This document shows, piece by piece, positions 44,078 to 53,060 of a stretch of DNA of 64,000 nucleotides. A model generated the notes under the pieces. The model saw nothing but the letters and a program-made list of their open reading frames with translations, was not told where the DNA came from and made no database searches. The DNA is taken from the NCBI RefSeq assembly GCF_014642675.1, contig NZ_BMIS01000013.1, positions 19,361 to 83,360 of the forward strand, read 5' to 3'. Numbering within the stretch: position 1 is the first letter of the stretch; the number at the start of each line of letters is the position of its first letter. The translations under genes and the position numbers were made by a program. Origin of the DNA: Nesterenkonia cremea (GTDB taxonomy: Bacteria; Actinomycetota; Actinomycetes; Actinomycetales; Micrococcaceae).

Positions 44078-44704
44078 ATGACGAACTCGCCCTACGGAGC
44101 ACCGGACCCCAACAACCCCGGACAGCAGCCGCCCAACTGGGGAGCCCAGGCGCCCCAGGCCGGCGGCTCCAAGTTCGGAACCAACCCCTATGACCCGGCC
44201 ACGGCAGGGGCCACGATGCCCAAGCCGGCCAAGCAGGCCCTGCTGGAGAAGCTGACGCTGATCTCCATGGCCCTGTCCCTGGTCTCCACTCTGGCTTACA
44301 GCGCCGTCATGGCCGGCGATGACTTTGCCGACTTCATGCGAGACAGCTACGCCGAGGCGGGCCTGCCCGCCGAGGACGTCGAGTCCATGGTCGACATGAT
44401 GAGTGGAGCAGCCATCGGTGGTGCCGTCTTCGGTGTGGTCATCACGGTGGGCCTCTACCTGCTGGTCTACTTCCCGCTGACCAAGGGCAAGTCCTGGGCC
44501 CGCGTACTGGGCCTGGTGTTCGCGTTCATAGGCGTGGCCGGCGCGCTTCTGTCGTTGGTCTCCAGCGGCGCATTCATGTTCGGCAGCGCCGTCGGAATCC
44601 TCGGCGCCGTCGCCTACCTGGCCTACGCCGTGGTCACCGTGTACTGGATCGTCACTGCCTTCAACCAGGATGTGCGCAACTACCTGGAACAGCAGAGCGC
44701 CTGA
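44078..44704 (+). CDS. four-helix membrane protein with Pro/Gly-rich N-terminus, unknown function
   Basis: This 208 aa protein opens with a disordered Pro/Asn/Gly/Gln-rich segment (SPYGAPDPNNPGQQPPNWGA) and then has four hydrophobic helices. Between the first two is a short acidic loop (DFADFMRDSYAEAGLPAEDV). The last helix, AVAYLAYAVVTVYWIVTAFN, leads to a short polar tail. GGAGAG lies before the ATG at 44078. Proteins with this design are common in actinobacteria, but I recognise no function. A strong bidirectional hairpin separates it from folD. Confidence 0.75.
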   Translation: MTNSPYGAPDPNNPGQQPPNWGAQAPQAGGSKFGTNPYDPATAGATMPKPAKQALLEKLTLISMALSLVSTLAYSAVMAGDDFADFMRDSYAEAGLPAEDVESMVDMMSGAAIGGAVFGVVITVGLYLLVYFPLTKGKSWARVLGLVFAFIGVAGALLSLVSSGAFMFGSAVGILGAVAYLAYAVVTVYWIVTAFNQDVRNYLEQQSA

Positions 44705-44720
44705 CCCTCACACGCTTCAG

Positions 44721-44762
44721 ACAGTTCCGCCCCGGGAGGTAATCCTCCCGGGGCGGAACTGT
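44721..44762. terminator. 19-bp bidirectional hairpin terminator
   Basis: The arms 44721-44739 and 44744-44762 (ACAGTTCCGCCCCGGGAGG and complement) pair perfectly with a TAAT loop, between the convergent membrane-protein gene and folD. Confidence 0.88.
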
Positions 44763-44788
44763 ATCCAAAGCCTTCAGACCGCTGGCGC

Positions 44789-45700
44789 TCAGACCCCTGC
44801 TGCCAGGGCCCGCGCCTGCTGTTCAGCAGACTGGACCACGTTGGCCAGCAGCTCCACGCGGGTCATCGGACCCACTCCCCCGGGGTTCGGGGAGTACCAG
44901 GAGGCCACATCCTCGATGCCGGGGGCGACGTCGCCGTGGATCGTCGCCTTGCCGGTCTCCGGGTCCACCTCACGGGTCACACCCACATCCAGCACCACGG
45001 CTCCGGGCTTGAGGTCCTTGGGATCCACCACATGCTTCACGCCGGCGGCGGCCACCACCACATCGGCTTGGGCCAGATGCCCGGCGGTGTCCTTGGTCCC
45101 GGTGTGGCACAGGGTCACCGTGGCGTTTATCTGCTTGCGGGTCAGCAGCAGACCGATCGGCCGACCGATGGTCACGCCGCGTCCCACCACGACCACATGC
45201 TTACCGTTGAGGTCCAGACCGTAGTGGTCCAGCAGGTCGATGCAGCCCTTGGGCGTGCACGGCAGCGGCGTGGTGATCTCACCGTTGACGGTGGCCACCA
45301 GCCGGCCCAGGTTCATCGGGTGCAGGCCGTCTGCATCCTTCTCCGGTGCGATCGCCTCCAGCACCGTGTTGGTGTCCAGATGCTTGGGCAGGGGCAGCTG
45401 CACGATGTAGCCGGTGCAGGCGTCGTCGTGGTTGAGCTTCTCCAGCTCCGCCAGCAGGTCCTCCTGGGAGATGTCCTCCGGAAGCTCCACCTGGATGGAG
45501 TTGATCCCGACTTCGGCGCAGTCCCGGTGCTTGCCTGTCACATAGGTCTGGCTGGCCGGGTCAGCACCCACCAGCACTGTGCCCAGCCCAGGAGTGATGC
45601 CCTGCTCCTTCAGCGCCGCCACTCGGATGGCCAGCTCCTGCTTCAGGGCGGCTGCGGTGGCCTTGCCGTCCAGCTTCTGCGCTGTCGCCTCAGTGCTCAA
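44789..45700 (-). CDS. folD: methylenetetrahydrofolate dehydrogenase/cyclohydrolase
   Basis: This bifunctional enzyme converts 5,10-methylene-THF to 10-formyl-THF. The 303 aa product has [20 protein letters not shown] with the catalytic Lys, the [11 protein letters not shown] signature, [13 protein letters not shown], the NADP-binding [18 protein letters not shown], and the closing [19 protein letters not shown]. The start is TTG at 45700, three bases after the glyA stop, with GAGGAG overlapping the end of glyA. GlyA supplies its substrate, so the pair is a one-carbon operon. Confidence 0.96.
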   Translation of the reverse strand: MSTEATAQKLDGKATAAALKQELAIRVAALKEQGITPGLGTVLVGADPASQTYVTGKHRDCAEVGINSIQVELPEDISQEDLLAELEKLNHDDACTGYIVQLPLPKHLDTNTVLEAIAPEKDADGLHPMNLGRLVATVNGEITTPLPCTPKGCIDLLDHYGLDLNGKHVVVVGRGVTIGRPIGLLLTRKQINATVTLCHTGTKDTAGHLAQADVVVAAAGVKHVVDPKDLKPGAVVLDVGVTREVDPETGKATIHGDVAPGIEDVASWYSPNPGGVGPMTRVELLANVVQSAEQQARALAAGV

Positions 45701-45703
45701 GTC

Positions 45704-46978
45704 TCACCACTCCTCGAGGCCGTCGTAGAGCGGGAAGTCGGCGGCCAGGGTGGCCACCCGGGACTTCAGCGACTCAAGGTCCGCCTGCGGCTTGAGCGCC
45801 TCCGCGATGATGTCTGCGACCTCGCGGAACTCGGTCTCGCCGAATCCGCGCGAGGCCAGCGCCGGAGTGCCGATGCGCAGACCGGAGGTCACCATCGGCG
45901 GGCGCGGGTCATTCGGCACAGCATTACGGTTGACCGTGATGCCGACCTCGTGCAGCCGATCCTCGGCCTGTTTGCCGTCCAGCTCGGAGTTCCGCAGGTC
46001 CACCAGGACCAGGTGAACATCGGTGCCCCCGCTGAGCACCGAGACGCCGTGTTCGGTGACGTCCTCGGAGAGCAGACGCTCGGCCAGCAGCTGGGCACCC
46101 TGGACGGTACGCTGCTGCTTCTCGCGGAAGTCCTCCGAGCCGGCGATCCTGAAGGCGATGGCCTTGGCGGCGATGGCGTGCATCAGAGGGCCGCCCTGCT
46201 GCCCGGGGAACACCGCCGAGTTGATCTTCTTGGCGTGCTCGGCCTTGGTCAGGATCATGCCCGAGCGCGGGCCGGCCAGGGTCTTGTGCACGGTGGTGGT
46301 CACGACGTCGGCGTGGGGCACCGGGTTAGGATGCAGTCCCGCGGCCACCAGGCCGGCGAAGTGAGCCATGTCCACCCAGAGGACGGCGCCGACCTCATCG
46401 GCGATCTCGCGGAACTTCGCGAAGTCCAGCTGCCGCGGGTAGGCGGACCAGCCGGCCACGATCATGTCCGGCCTCTCCGCCAGAGCCTGCTCGCGGACCT
46501 TCTCCATGTCGATCAGACCGGTCTGCGGGTCCACCTCATAGGCGGCGATCTCGTGGAACTTGCCGGAGTGGTTGAGCTTCATGCCGTGGGTCAGGTGACC
46601 GCCGTGGTCCAGGGAGAGGCCCATGAGCTTATCGCCGGGCTTGAGGAAGGCACTCATCACGGCCACATTGGCCTGGGCACCGGCATGGGGCTGGACGTTG
46701 GCGTGTTCAGCCCCGAAGAGCTCCTTGGCACGCTCGATGGCCAGGTTCTCGGCCACATCCACGAACTCGCATCCGCCGTAGTAGCGGCGTCCGGGATAGC
46801 CCTCGGCGTATTTGTTGGTCAGCACAGACCCCTGAGCCTCGAGCACCGCACGGGGCACGAAGTTCTCGGAGGCGATCATCTCCAGAGTTCCGCGCTGGCG
46901 GCCCAGCTCATCAGCGATCGCCTGGGCGATCTCCGGGTCGACGTCGGACAGGGGCTGGGTGTTGATGTCTTTGCTCAA
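45704..46978 (-). CDS. glyA: serine hydroxymethyltransferase
   Basis: This PLP enzyme converts serine and THF to glycine and 5,10-methylene-THF. The 424 aa product has [40 protein letters not shown], the PLP-lysine block [19 protein letters not shown] and [17 protein letters not shown]. The start is TTG at 46978 with AGGAG seven bases upstream (ISLSKDI region); the ATG further upstream gives a 46-residue non-homologous lead and is rejected. It is followed by folD after three bases. Confidence 0.96.
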   Translation of the reverse strand: MSKDINTQPLSDVDPEIAQAIADELGRQRGTLEMIASENFVPRAVLEAQGSVLTNKYAEGYPGRRYYGGCEFVDVAENLAIERAKELFGAEHANVQPHAGAQANVAVMSAFLKPGDKLMGLSLDHGGHLTHGMKLNHSGKFHEIAAYEVDPQTGLIDMEKVREQALAERPDMIVAGWSAYPRQLDFAKFREIADEVGAVLWVDMAHFAGLVAAGLHPNPVPHADVVTTTVHKTLAGPRSGMILTKAEHAKKINSAVFPGQQGGPLMHAIAAKAIAFRIAGSEDFREKQQRTVQGAQLLAERLLSEDVTEHGVSVLSGGTDVHLVLVDLRNSELDGKQAEDRLHEVGITVNRNAVPNDPRPPMVTSGLRIGTPALASRGFGETEFREVADIIAEALKPQADLESLKSRVATLAADFPLYDGLEEW

Positions 46979-47064
46979 AGAGATTCTCCTAAGACCGCGA
47001 GGACGTGCCTCGACCAGTGTAATACCGTCCAGGTCGCCGCCGCCCACGTGTCCTGAACAGCGAA

Positions 47065-47109
47065 AAGACCCCTCCGCGCGGAGCCTGTCGGCTGCCCTGC
47101 GAAGGGGTC
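47065..47109. terminator. weak hairpin downstream of katA
   Basis: GACCCCT near 47067 pairs with AGGGGTC ending at 47109, across a 29-base GC-rich loop. It lies in the 197-base gap between katA and glyA, which otherwise shows no element I recognise. Confidence 0.35.
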
Positions 47110-47175
47110 CTCTCATCTCAGATCGCCGCAGCCGACGATCTGGCGACCTCAGCGGGCCGGTTCACCGCAGGAGGT

Positions 47176-48636
47176 TCAGCCCTTGACCTTGGCCTCGATG
47201 CGGGCGCCGATCTCGGCGTCGACGTTCTTCCAGTACTGGAAGGCGTTGGAGAGCACCGGCTCCTGGACGCCCTCGAGGGCGCCTGAGACGGTCTCCACCA
47301 GACGGTCGCGCTGAGCGTCGTCGAAGACCTCGCGGACCAGAATCCCGGCCTGACCGAAGTCGTCGTCGCCCTCACGCAGAGTGTAGGCGGAGCGGACGAG
47401 CTCGCCGTCGGCCTCCCAGCCGTTGTCCACCGGGCCCTGCTCGTCGGACCAGGTTGCGCCCTCCACCGTGTTCGGGGCGTAGACCGGGCGGTCGCCGGTG
47501 TGGTCGTACCACATGTTGCCCTCAAAGTTATAGGTGTGGACCGGGTTCTTCGGGCGGTTGACCGGCAGCTGCTGGAAGTTGGTGCCGATGCGGTAGCGCT
47601 GAGCGTCCGCGTAGGCGAAGTTGCGGCCCAGCAGCATCTTGTCCGGGGAGTTGCCGGTGCCCGGAACCATGTTCCCCGGGGAGAAGGCAGCCTGCTCGAT
47701 CTGAGCGAAGAAGTTCTCCGGGTTCTTGTTCAGGGTCAGCTTGCCCACGGGGATGCGCGGGTAGTCGGCCTTCGGCCAGGTCTTGGTGAGGTCGAAGGGG
47801 TTGATCTTGTAGGTCTTCGCGTCCTCGTAGGGCATGACCTGCACGTAGAGGGTCCAGGTCGGGTGCTCGCCGCGCTTGATGGCGTCGAAGAGGTCGCGAC
47901 GGTGGTGCTCGGCGTCGGCACCGGCCAGGCGCTCTGCCTCTTCACCGGACATGGTGTCGAAGCCGTTCTCGTTGATGAAGTGGTACTTCACCCAGAAGCG
48001 CTCGCCCTCGGCGTTGACCCAGGCGTAGGTGTGGGAGCCGTAGCCGTTCATGCGGCGCCAGGAGGCCGGCAGGCCGCGGTCGCCCATGAGGTAGGTGACC
48101 TGGTGGGCAGACTCGGGGTTCTGGGTCCAGAAGTCCCACTGCATGTGCGGGTCGCGCAGGCCGGAGTCCGGCAGACGCTTCTGGGAGCGGATGAAGTGCG
48201 GGAACTTCATGGGGTCACGGACGAAGAACACCGGGGTGTTATTGCCCACGATGTCGAAGTTGCCCTCTTCGGTGTAGAACTTCAGCGCGAAACCGCGCAC
48301 ATCGCGCCAGGTGTCCGGGGATCCGAGCTCTCCGGCGACAGTGGAGAAGCGCAGCAGGGTCTCAGTGGTCCTGCCGGGCTGGAAGACGTCTGCCTTGGTG
48401 TACTGGGAGACGTCGTGGGTCACCTCGAAGGTGCCGAATGCACCGGCGCCCTTGGCATGCGGCCGGCGCTCCGGAACATTCATCCGGTTGAAGTGAGCCA
48501 GTGTCTCGACGAGGTGATGGTCATGCAGGACGATGGGGCCGTCATCCCCCACGGACAGGGAGAAGCGGTCGCTGACGGCTGGGATGCCTGCCTGGGTGGT
48601 GGAACCAGTCGCATTCGGTGTGTTGGGTGCGCTCAA
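47176..48636 (-). CDS. katA: monofunctional heme catalase
   Basis: This clade-3-sized catalase of 486 aa dismutates hydrogen peroxide. The distal His is in [20 protein letters not shown]. The Asn region is [18 protein letters not shown]. The proximal heme Tyr is in [18 protein letters not shown], where the usual D-T-Q is D-A-Q. I chose TTG at 48636 ([11 protein letters not shown]), preceded by an AGAGAGAG purine run, because the ATG at 48699 lies inside furA. It is downstream of furA with 38 bases between them, so peroxide control through FurA is likely. Confidence 0.95.
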   Translation of the reverse strand: MSAPNTPNATGSTTQAGIPAVSDRFSLSVGDDGPIVLHDHHLVETLAHFNRMNVPERRPHAKGAGAFGTFEVTHDVSQYTKADVFQPGRTTETLLRFSTVAGELGSPDTWRDVRGFALKFYTEEGNFDIVGNNTPVFFVRDPMKFPHFIRSQKRLPDSGLRDPHMQWDFWTQNPESAHQVTYLMGDRGLPASWRRMNGYGSHTYAWVNAEGERFWVKYHFINENGFDTMSGEEAERLAGADAEHHRRDLFDAIKRGEHPTWTLYVQVMPYEDAKTYKINPFDLTKTWPKADYPRIPVGKLTLNKNPENFFAQIEQAAFSPGNMVPGTGNSPDKMLLGRNFAYADAQRYRIGTNFQQLPVNRPKNPVHTYNFEGNMWYDHTGDRPVYAPNTVEGATWSDEQGPVDNGWEADGELVRSAYTLREGDDDFGQAGILVREVFDDAQRDRLVETVSGALEGVQEPVLSNAFQYWKNVDAEIGARIEAKVKG

Positions 48637-48674
48637 GGCTGACTCTCTCTCTTCTACTTCGGGGACAGCCGGTC

Positions 48675-49106
48675 TCAGGCTTCGGCCTTCACCCTGCACC
48701 CATCACAGACACCGCGGAAGACGACGTCGGCGACATCGACCTTCATCCCCAGGCCTGACGGTGCCTCGAGACAGGGGGCCTCGCCGTGGACGCAGTCGAC
48801 ATCCTCGATGCGTCCACAGACCGAACAGATCGCGTGGTGGTGATTGTCATGGGTGCGGGTCTCGTAGCGGGCCGGAGACCCCGGAGGGTCGAACCGGCGC
48901 ACGAGCTCCTTGGCGGTGAGGTCGTGCAGCACGGTGTACACGGACTGGACCGTGATCTCCGGGAGCTGCTCGGTGACGGCCGTGTGGACCGCCTCAGCCG
49001 GCTGGTGCGGATGAGCTGCGACGGCGTCCAGGACCGCAAGCCGCTGGCGGGTCACGCGGAGCCCGCGATCACGCAGCTGTGCCGGCCAGTCCGTCGTCTC
49101 AGTCAT
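48675..49106 (-). CDS. furA: Fur-family peroxide/iron regulator, FurA type
   Basis: This 143 aa metal-dependent repressor has a winged-helix N-terminal half with [20 protein letters not shown] and [20 protein letters not shown]. The metal-binding segment [20 protein letters not shown] and a second VCDGCRV Cys pair provide structural zinc and regulatory iron sites. The gene order furA-katA and the palindrome just upstream suggest it represses itself and the catalase and is relieved by peroxide, as mycobacterial FurA does for katG. The start is ATG 49106 with a weak ribosome site. Confidence 0.92.
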   Translation of the reverse strand: MTETTDWPAQLRDRGLRVTRQRLAVLDAVAAHPHQPAEAVHTAVTEQLPEITVQSVYTVLHDLTAKELVRRFDPPGSPARYETRTHDNHHHAICSVCGRIEDVDCVHGEAPCLEAPSGLGMKVDVADVVFRGVCDGCRVKAEA

Positions 49107-49131
49107 GACACCTAGTCTGCCCCAAATATGA

Positions 49132-49146
49132 GTAATTCACAATTAC
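49132..49146. promoter_or_regulatory. putative FurA operator upstream of furA-katA
   Basis: GTAATT-CAC-AATTAC is a perfect 15-base AT-rich palindrome 25 bases before the furA start, in otherwise GC-rich DNA. Position and symmetry fit an autoregulatory Fur-type box. Confidence 0.7.
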
Positions 49147-49216
49147 ACCGCACCAGCGCCCTGAGATGGGGCGATCATGAGCCCGGGCACTCCGCCGGCG
49201 CCCCCGCGCAGACAGA

Positions 49217-49266
49217 GAGAAGCCCCTCCCAGGGGAGCCGGAGCTCCGTACCGGAAGGGGCTTCTC
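49217..49266. terminator. hairpin terminator after small acidic lipoprotein 1
   Basis: GAGAAGCCCCT (49217-49227) pairs with 49256-49266 over 11 bases. The loop contains a smaller GC-rich hairpin. It lies 40 bases past the stop of the gene ending at 49307. Confidence 0.7.
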
Positions 49267-49306
49267 GAGGATCTGCGACACTCAGGCCGCGAGGATCAGC
49301 TCAGCC

Positions 49307-49657
49307 TCAGAGGCCAGCCTCGTCATCCTCTTCGTCGTCGCCGTTGAGGTCGTCGCCCATCTCATCCTCGTCATCGGCGGGGTCCTCGCCCATGTCCTCA
49401 TCCTCATCGGCGGGGTCCTCGCCCATCGGATCATCCTCATCAGCAGGATCCTCACCCATCGGATCCTCCTGCTGGGCCGGATCCTCCTCGGCGGGATCCT
49501 GCTGGGCGGGATCCTGCTGGGCCGGCTCGTCGACGGTGCCGTTCTCCTCGGGAGCGTCTTCCTCAGTGTCGCAGGCGGTGACGCCGAAGAGCGCCAGAGA
49601 GCCGACGCCGACTGCGGCAGCGAGGGAACGAAGCTTGTTTGCATCGGTGGTTGCCAT
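49307..49657 (-). CDS. small Asp/Glu-rich repeat lipoprotein 1
   Basis: This 116 aa lipoprotein has the N-terminus ATTDANKLRSLAAAVGVGSL and lipobox FGVTAC. The mature part is almost wholly low complexity, with repeats of the DPADED / DPMGED / DPAQQ kind. At DNA level these are imperfect tandem repeats across about 49340-49540. It is a tandem paralogue of the gene at 49995. No enzyme motif is present; an ion-binding, spacer or wall-associated role in a salty envelope is a guess. GGAGGT lies before ATG 49657. Confidence 0.75.
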   Translation of the reverse strand: MATTDANKLRSLAAAVGVGSLALFGVTACDTEEDAPEENGTVDEPAQQDPAQQDPAEEDPAQQEDPMGEDPADEDDPMGEDPADEDEDMGEDPADDEDEMGDDLNGDDEEDDEAGL

Positions 49658-49688
49658 GAAAGTGCACCTCCGTATTCTGCATCGCTTG

Positions 49689-49709
49689 GATGCTGCGCGG
49701 ACTCTCCGC
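49689..49709 (-). promoter_or_regulatory. shared upstream element, copy 1 (acidic lipoprotein 1)
   Basis: Read on the minus strand, GCGGAGAGTCCGCGCAGCATC lies 32 bases before the lipoprotein ATG and contains the inverted repeat GCGGA-N3-TCCGC. The same 21-mer with one change precedes the paralogue at 50243. The rest of the 337-base gap up to 49995 holds a direct repeat CTGAAGCAC (49888 and 49900), a terminator and no gene. Confidence 0.55.
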
Positions 49710-49931
49710 GTTTCTTGCCAGGCCATCCTTACCGGATGACTTGGACCCATACTGACCAGATCGGAAGCGCTGAGAAAAGGTCAGAGCGGGAGTTTCGCCA
49801 CACTCAGAGAATCCTCTTACGGGCTTTGGAGGAACTGCCCACCGGAGACAGCTTTCCTGGACACTCTCTGAACGTTTCCACACATCACTGAAGCACCCGC
49901 TGAAGCACACTGTCATCACAGGTCAGACACA

Positions 49932-49970
49932 CTGCGGCCCCGCCCGGAACACATCCGAGCGGGGCCGCAG
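49932..49970. terminator. hairpin terminator after small acidic lipoprotein 2
   Basis: CTGCGGCCCCGC (49932-49943) pairs perfectly with 49959-49970 over 12 bases with a 15-base loop, 24 bases past the lipoprotein stop. Confidence 0.75.
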
Positions 49971-49994
49971 AGCAGACGTGACAGGAAGTGAGGA

Positions 49995-50243
49995 TCAGAG
50001 ACCCTCGTCCTCCTCTTCGTCAGCGGGGTCATCCTCGAGCGGATCCTCCTCATCGGCCGGATCGTCCGCCGGATCCTCTTCATCCGCGGGGTCCTCTGCC
50101 GGGTCTTCGCCGTTCTCGACGCCGTCGTCTTCAGTGTCATCGGCGCCGCCGTCTTCACATGCGGTCACGCCGAACAGTGCCAGCGAGCCGATGCCCAGAA
50201 CGGCAGCGAGGGAACGAAGCTTGTTGTCATCGGTGGTAGCCAT
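49995..50243 (-). CDS. small Asp/Glu-rich repeat lipoprotein 2
   Basis: This 82 aa lipoprotein has signal peptide ATTDDNKLRSLAAVLGIGSL and lipobox FGVTAC, almost identical to lipoprotein 1 over the first 28 residues. The mature portion is a run of acidic repeats (DPADEEDPADDPADEEDP and similar) ending DEEEDEGL. GGAGGT precedes the ATG at 50243. The two genes have separate terminators and a shared upstream element, so they arose by tandem duplication with repeat-length change. Function unknown. Confidence 0.75.
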   Translation of the reverse strand: MATTDDNKLRSLAAVLGIGSLALFGVTACEDGGADDTEDDGVENGEDPAEDPADEEDPADDPADEEDPLEDDPADEEEDEGL

Positions 50244-50277
50244 GCGGTTCAGTACCTCCGTGGGGTGTGCATCCTGT

Positions 50278-50298
50278 GATGCTGCGCGGACTTTCCGC
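50278..50298 (-). promoter_or_regulatory. shared upstream element, copy 2 (acidic lipoprotein 2)
   Basis: The minus-strand sequence GCGGAAAGTCCGCGCAGCATC differs by one base from the copy at 49689-49709. It lies 35 bases upstream of the lipoprotein 2 ATG. Confidence 0.55.
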
Positions 50299-50421
50299 TC
50301 CAGATCCGCCCAACTTCAGTTCCTCTGGGCGACCTGAGACCATCATCACCATATTCATGAGCTGGAGAGAAGCTTTGAAGATGCTTCTGCTTGAAACTCA
50401 TAGTCGGCATGGAGCCTATAT

Positions 50422-53025
50422 TCAGCCAGCGTCAACTTCCGCCACTTTTCTGGGCGAACCCTGAACGTCCCCCTCAGATCTCTCCTCCCGCGGGGATCCC
50501 AGCTGCGCCTGCTCCTCCAGCCGACGGCCCTCCACGTCCACATCGGGGATCAGCCGGTCCAACCAGGGCGGAAGCCACCAGGCCTTCTCCCCCAGCAGGT
50601 AGGTGGCTGCGGGGATGAGCGTGGCACGGACCAGGAGGGCCTCCACCAGCACGCCGAAGGCCAGGCCGAAGCCGATGGGCCGGATGATGGTCAGATCCGC
50701 GAAGACGAATCCGGCGAAGACCGAGACCATGATGATCCCGCAGGCCAGCACCACCGGCCCGCCCTGGCGCAGACCACGCAGGATGGCCTGCCGGGCGCCG
50801 CTGCCGCGCGCATGGGCTTCACGCACCCCGGACATGATGAAGAGCTGATAGTCGATGGCCAGGCCGAAGAGCACGCCGCAGATCAGGATGGGCAGGAAGG
50901 CCAGGATGGGACCGGGCTCGTTGACCCCGAAGACCTCGCTGAGCCAGCCCCACTGGTAGATGGCCGTGACCGCGCCCAGGCTGGCCGCCAGAGAGAGCAC
51001 ATAGCCCACTGCGGCCAGCACCGGAGCGGCCACGGAGCGGAAGATGGCCATGAGCAGCACCAGACAGAGCACCACCACGATGCCCACATACAGCGGGATG
51101 GCGTCCTGCAGCCGTTCGGCGATCTCGATGTTCGCCACCGTCTGCCCGGTGAAGCCCAGGGAGCTCAGCCCGTGGTCCTGCTCCAGAGCCTGCTGGGCGC
51201 CGAAGAGGGAGGTCACGAGATCAGAGGTCTCCTCATCGTTGGGACCGGTCTCCGGGACGATCTGCAGCAGCCGCAGATCGCCGGCGTCGTTGGCCTCTGC
51301 CGGGACGGCGCGGGCCACGCCCTCCATGGCCGCGAACTCCTCGGCCAGGTCCAGCCCGGCCTCCTCCTGCTCGGTCTCGCTGAGCCCCTCGGGCAGCTCG
51401 GCCACAGCCAGCACCGGGCCGTTCTCCCCCGCCCCGAAGGCATCGCGCACGGTGTCATAGGTGGCATAGGCGGTGGAGTCCTGAGGTTCGGAGCCGCCGT
51501 CGGGAAGCCCCAGCCGCAGATCCGCAGCGGGCAGCGCCACGGTGACCAGCAGGATCAGCGGCAGCAGGATGGCCGCCCATGGATGCCGGGTGATGACCCG
51601 CCCCCAGCCGCGGTCCATGAGCCGGTCCTGGGCGTGGGCCGAGAGGCGCTCATAGCGGACCGGGGTGTTCTGCTCCGGCGTCAGCGCTGTGGCGCCGAAA
51701 TCGTCGTCGGAAGGCCCTCCGACGGCGGCCGGGCGCAGCCGCTTGGGCAGGATGCGATGACCCAGCAGGCCCAGCACGGCAGGCCCCAGCAGCAGCACTG
51801 CGGCGACCACCACCACGATGGTGGCCGAGGCGGCCAAGCCCATCACGGTCAGGAACGGGATGCCGGTCACCACCAGGGCGGCCAGGGCGATCACATTGGT
51901 CACACCGGCGAAGAAGATGGCTGAGCCGGCGGTGCCGGTGGCCAGCCCGATGGACTCCCGGACCCCCATGCCGCGGGCCAGCTGACCGCGATGCCGGTAG
52001 ATCAGCAGCAGGGTGTAGTCGATGCCCAGGCTCAGGCCGAGCATCAGGGCCAGGATCGGGTCCGTATCCGTCAGCTCCACCACGGAGGACAGAGCGAAGA
52101 CCCCGGCCACCCCGACGCCGACACCGATCAGCGCCAGCGCCACCGGCAGTCCGGCGGCCACGACAGTCCCCAGAGTGATCAACAGAACCAGGGCGGCCAC
52201 GGCCAGACCGATGATCTCGCTGGTGCCCACGATGGAGGTGACGTCCTGGACCAGCTCCAGGGCGAAGTCAGCCTCCACTCCGTCCGGGAGGTTCGCCTCC
52301 ACGGCGGAGATGATGGCCTCCTGCTGCTCCGGGCCCAGGTCATACGCCTCTTCGGAGAGCTGCAGGGTCAGCAGCGCAGCGCCCGACTGCGGGCTGACGG
52401 TGTTCATATCCTCTGTCAGCTCCACCTGGCGTTCGGCGCGCTCCAGGTCTCCCTGGGACTCGTCCAGCTCCTGCTGGCTCTGGTCCAGCTCCTCCTGAGC
52501 GGTGGAGAGTTCGGCCTCGGTCTCCACGACCACAGGGTCCTGCTCCCCCAGCTGGGCGATGAGCAGCTCGAGCTCCTCATAGCCCTCGTCGAGCTCCTCC
52601 TGGCCTTCGTCGATCTCCTGCTGGCCCTCTTCCAGGTCCTGGACGCCCTCCTCCAGGTCCTCTCGGGACTGCTCCATCTCCTCCTGCTGGGAGAAGGGGT
52701 CCGGAGCCTCCAGCACGACGTCGACCTCTTCGACCTCCTCAGTCAGCGAGGCGACGCCCGAGCGCTGCTCTGCGGTGAAGTCCTTGCCGTCCTGAGTGGA
52801 GAGCAGCACGACCGCTGAGCCGCCCTGGAAGGTCTCGATCTCATCCCCGAGGTCCTCCAGGACGGTCTCGTAGTCGGCGTCGGGGATGCTGTAGGAGGCT
52901 GTGGTCCCCTCGCTGAAGGCCACTGCGGCACCGGCCGCCGCGAAGAGTGCGGCCAGCCACAGGGCCAGGACAGTCTTGGCCCGACGGGCACAGAGCTGTC
53001 CCAAGCGAGAGAGCCACTTGGACAC
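50422..53025 (-). CDS. MMPL-family (RND superfamily) exporter
   Basis: This 867 aa membrane exporter has two repeats of six helices. The first helix (VLALWLAALFAAAGAAVAFS) is followed by an extracytoplasmic domain with a long Glu/Gln-rich coiled coil (about residues 100-200, EEGQQEIDEGQEELDEGYEE). ALMLGLSLGIDYTLLLIYRH and LFGLAIDYQLFIMSGVREAH are the paired G-x-x-x-DY helices carrying the proton-relay Asp. The start is GTG 53025, with AAGGAGG in front. It is the last gene behind two acidic lipoproteins, so it may export a lipid or other hydrophobic compound handed on by them. Confidence 0.9.
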   Translation of the reverse strand: MSKWLSRLGQLCARRAKTVLALWLAALFAAAGAAVAFSEGTTASYSIPDADYETVLEDLGDEIETFQGGSAVVLLSTQDGKDFTAEQRSGVASLTEEVEEVDVVLEAPDPFSQQEEMEQSREDLEEGVQDLEEGQQEIDEGQEELDEGYEELELLIAQLGEQDPVVVETEAELSTAQEELDQSQQELDESQGDLERAERQVELTEDMNTVSPQSGAALLTLQLSEEAYDLGPEQQEAIISAVEANLPDGVEADFALELVQDVTSIVGTSEIIGLAVAALVLLITLGTVVAAGLPVALALIGVGVGVAGVFALSSVVELTDTDPILALMLGLSLGIDYTLLLIYRHRGQLARGMGVRESIGLATGTAGSAIFFAGVTNVIALAALVVTGIPFLTVMGLAASATIVVVVAAVLLLGPAVLGLLGHRILPKRLRPAAVGGPSDDDFGATALTPEQNTPVRYERLSAHAQDRLMDRGWGRVITRHPWAAILLPLILLVTVALPAADLRLGLPDGGSEPQDSTAYATYDTVRDAFGAGENGPVLAVAELPEGLSETEQEEAGLDLAEEFAAMEGVARAVPAEANDAGDLRLLQIVPETGPNDEETSDLVTSLFGAQQALEQDHGLSSLGFTGQTVANIEIAERLQDAIPLYVGIVVVLCLVLLMAIFRSVAAPVLAAVGYVLSLAASLGAVTAIYQWGWLSEVFGVNEPGPILAFLPILICGVLFGLAIDYQLFIMSGVREAHARGSGARQAILRGLRQGGPVVLACGIIMVSVFAGFVFADLTIIRPIGFGLAFGVLVEALLVRATLIPAATYLLGEKAWWLPPWLDRLIPDVDVEGRRLEEQAQLGSPREERSEGDVQGSPRKVAEVDAG

Positions 53026-53060
53026 GCGAGCCTCCTTCAGTCAGGGCAGAGCGGAGCCGC

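Noticed and set aside
46979..47116. N-terminal extension of glyA from the upstream ATG
   Set aside because: The extra 46 residues are basic and unlike SHMT; a TTG with an AGGAG site gives the normal start.
49307..50243. Repeats in the acidic lipoproteins as a possible CRISPR array
   Set aside because: The repeats are imperfect, in phase with an open frame and without unique spacers; they code for acidic amino-acid repeats behind a signal peptide.
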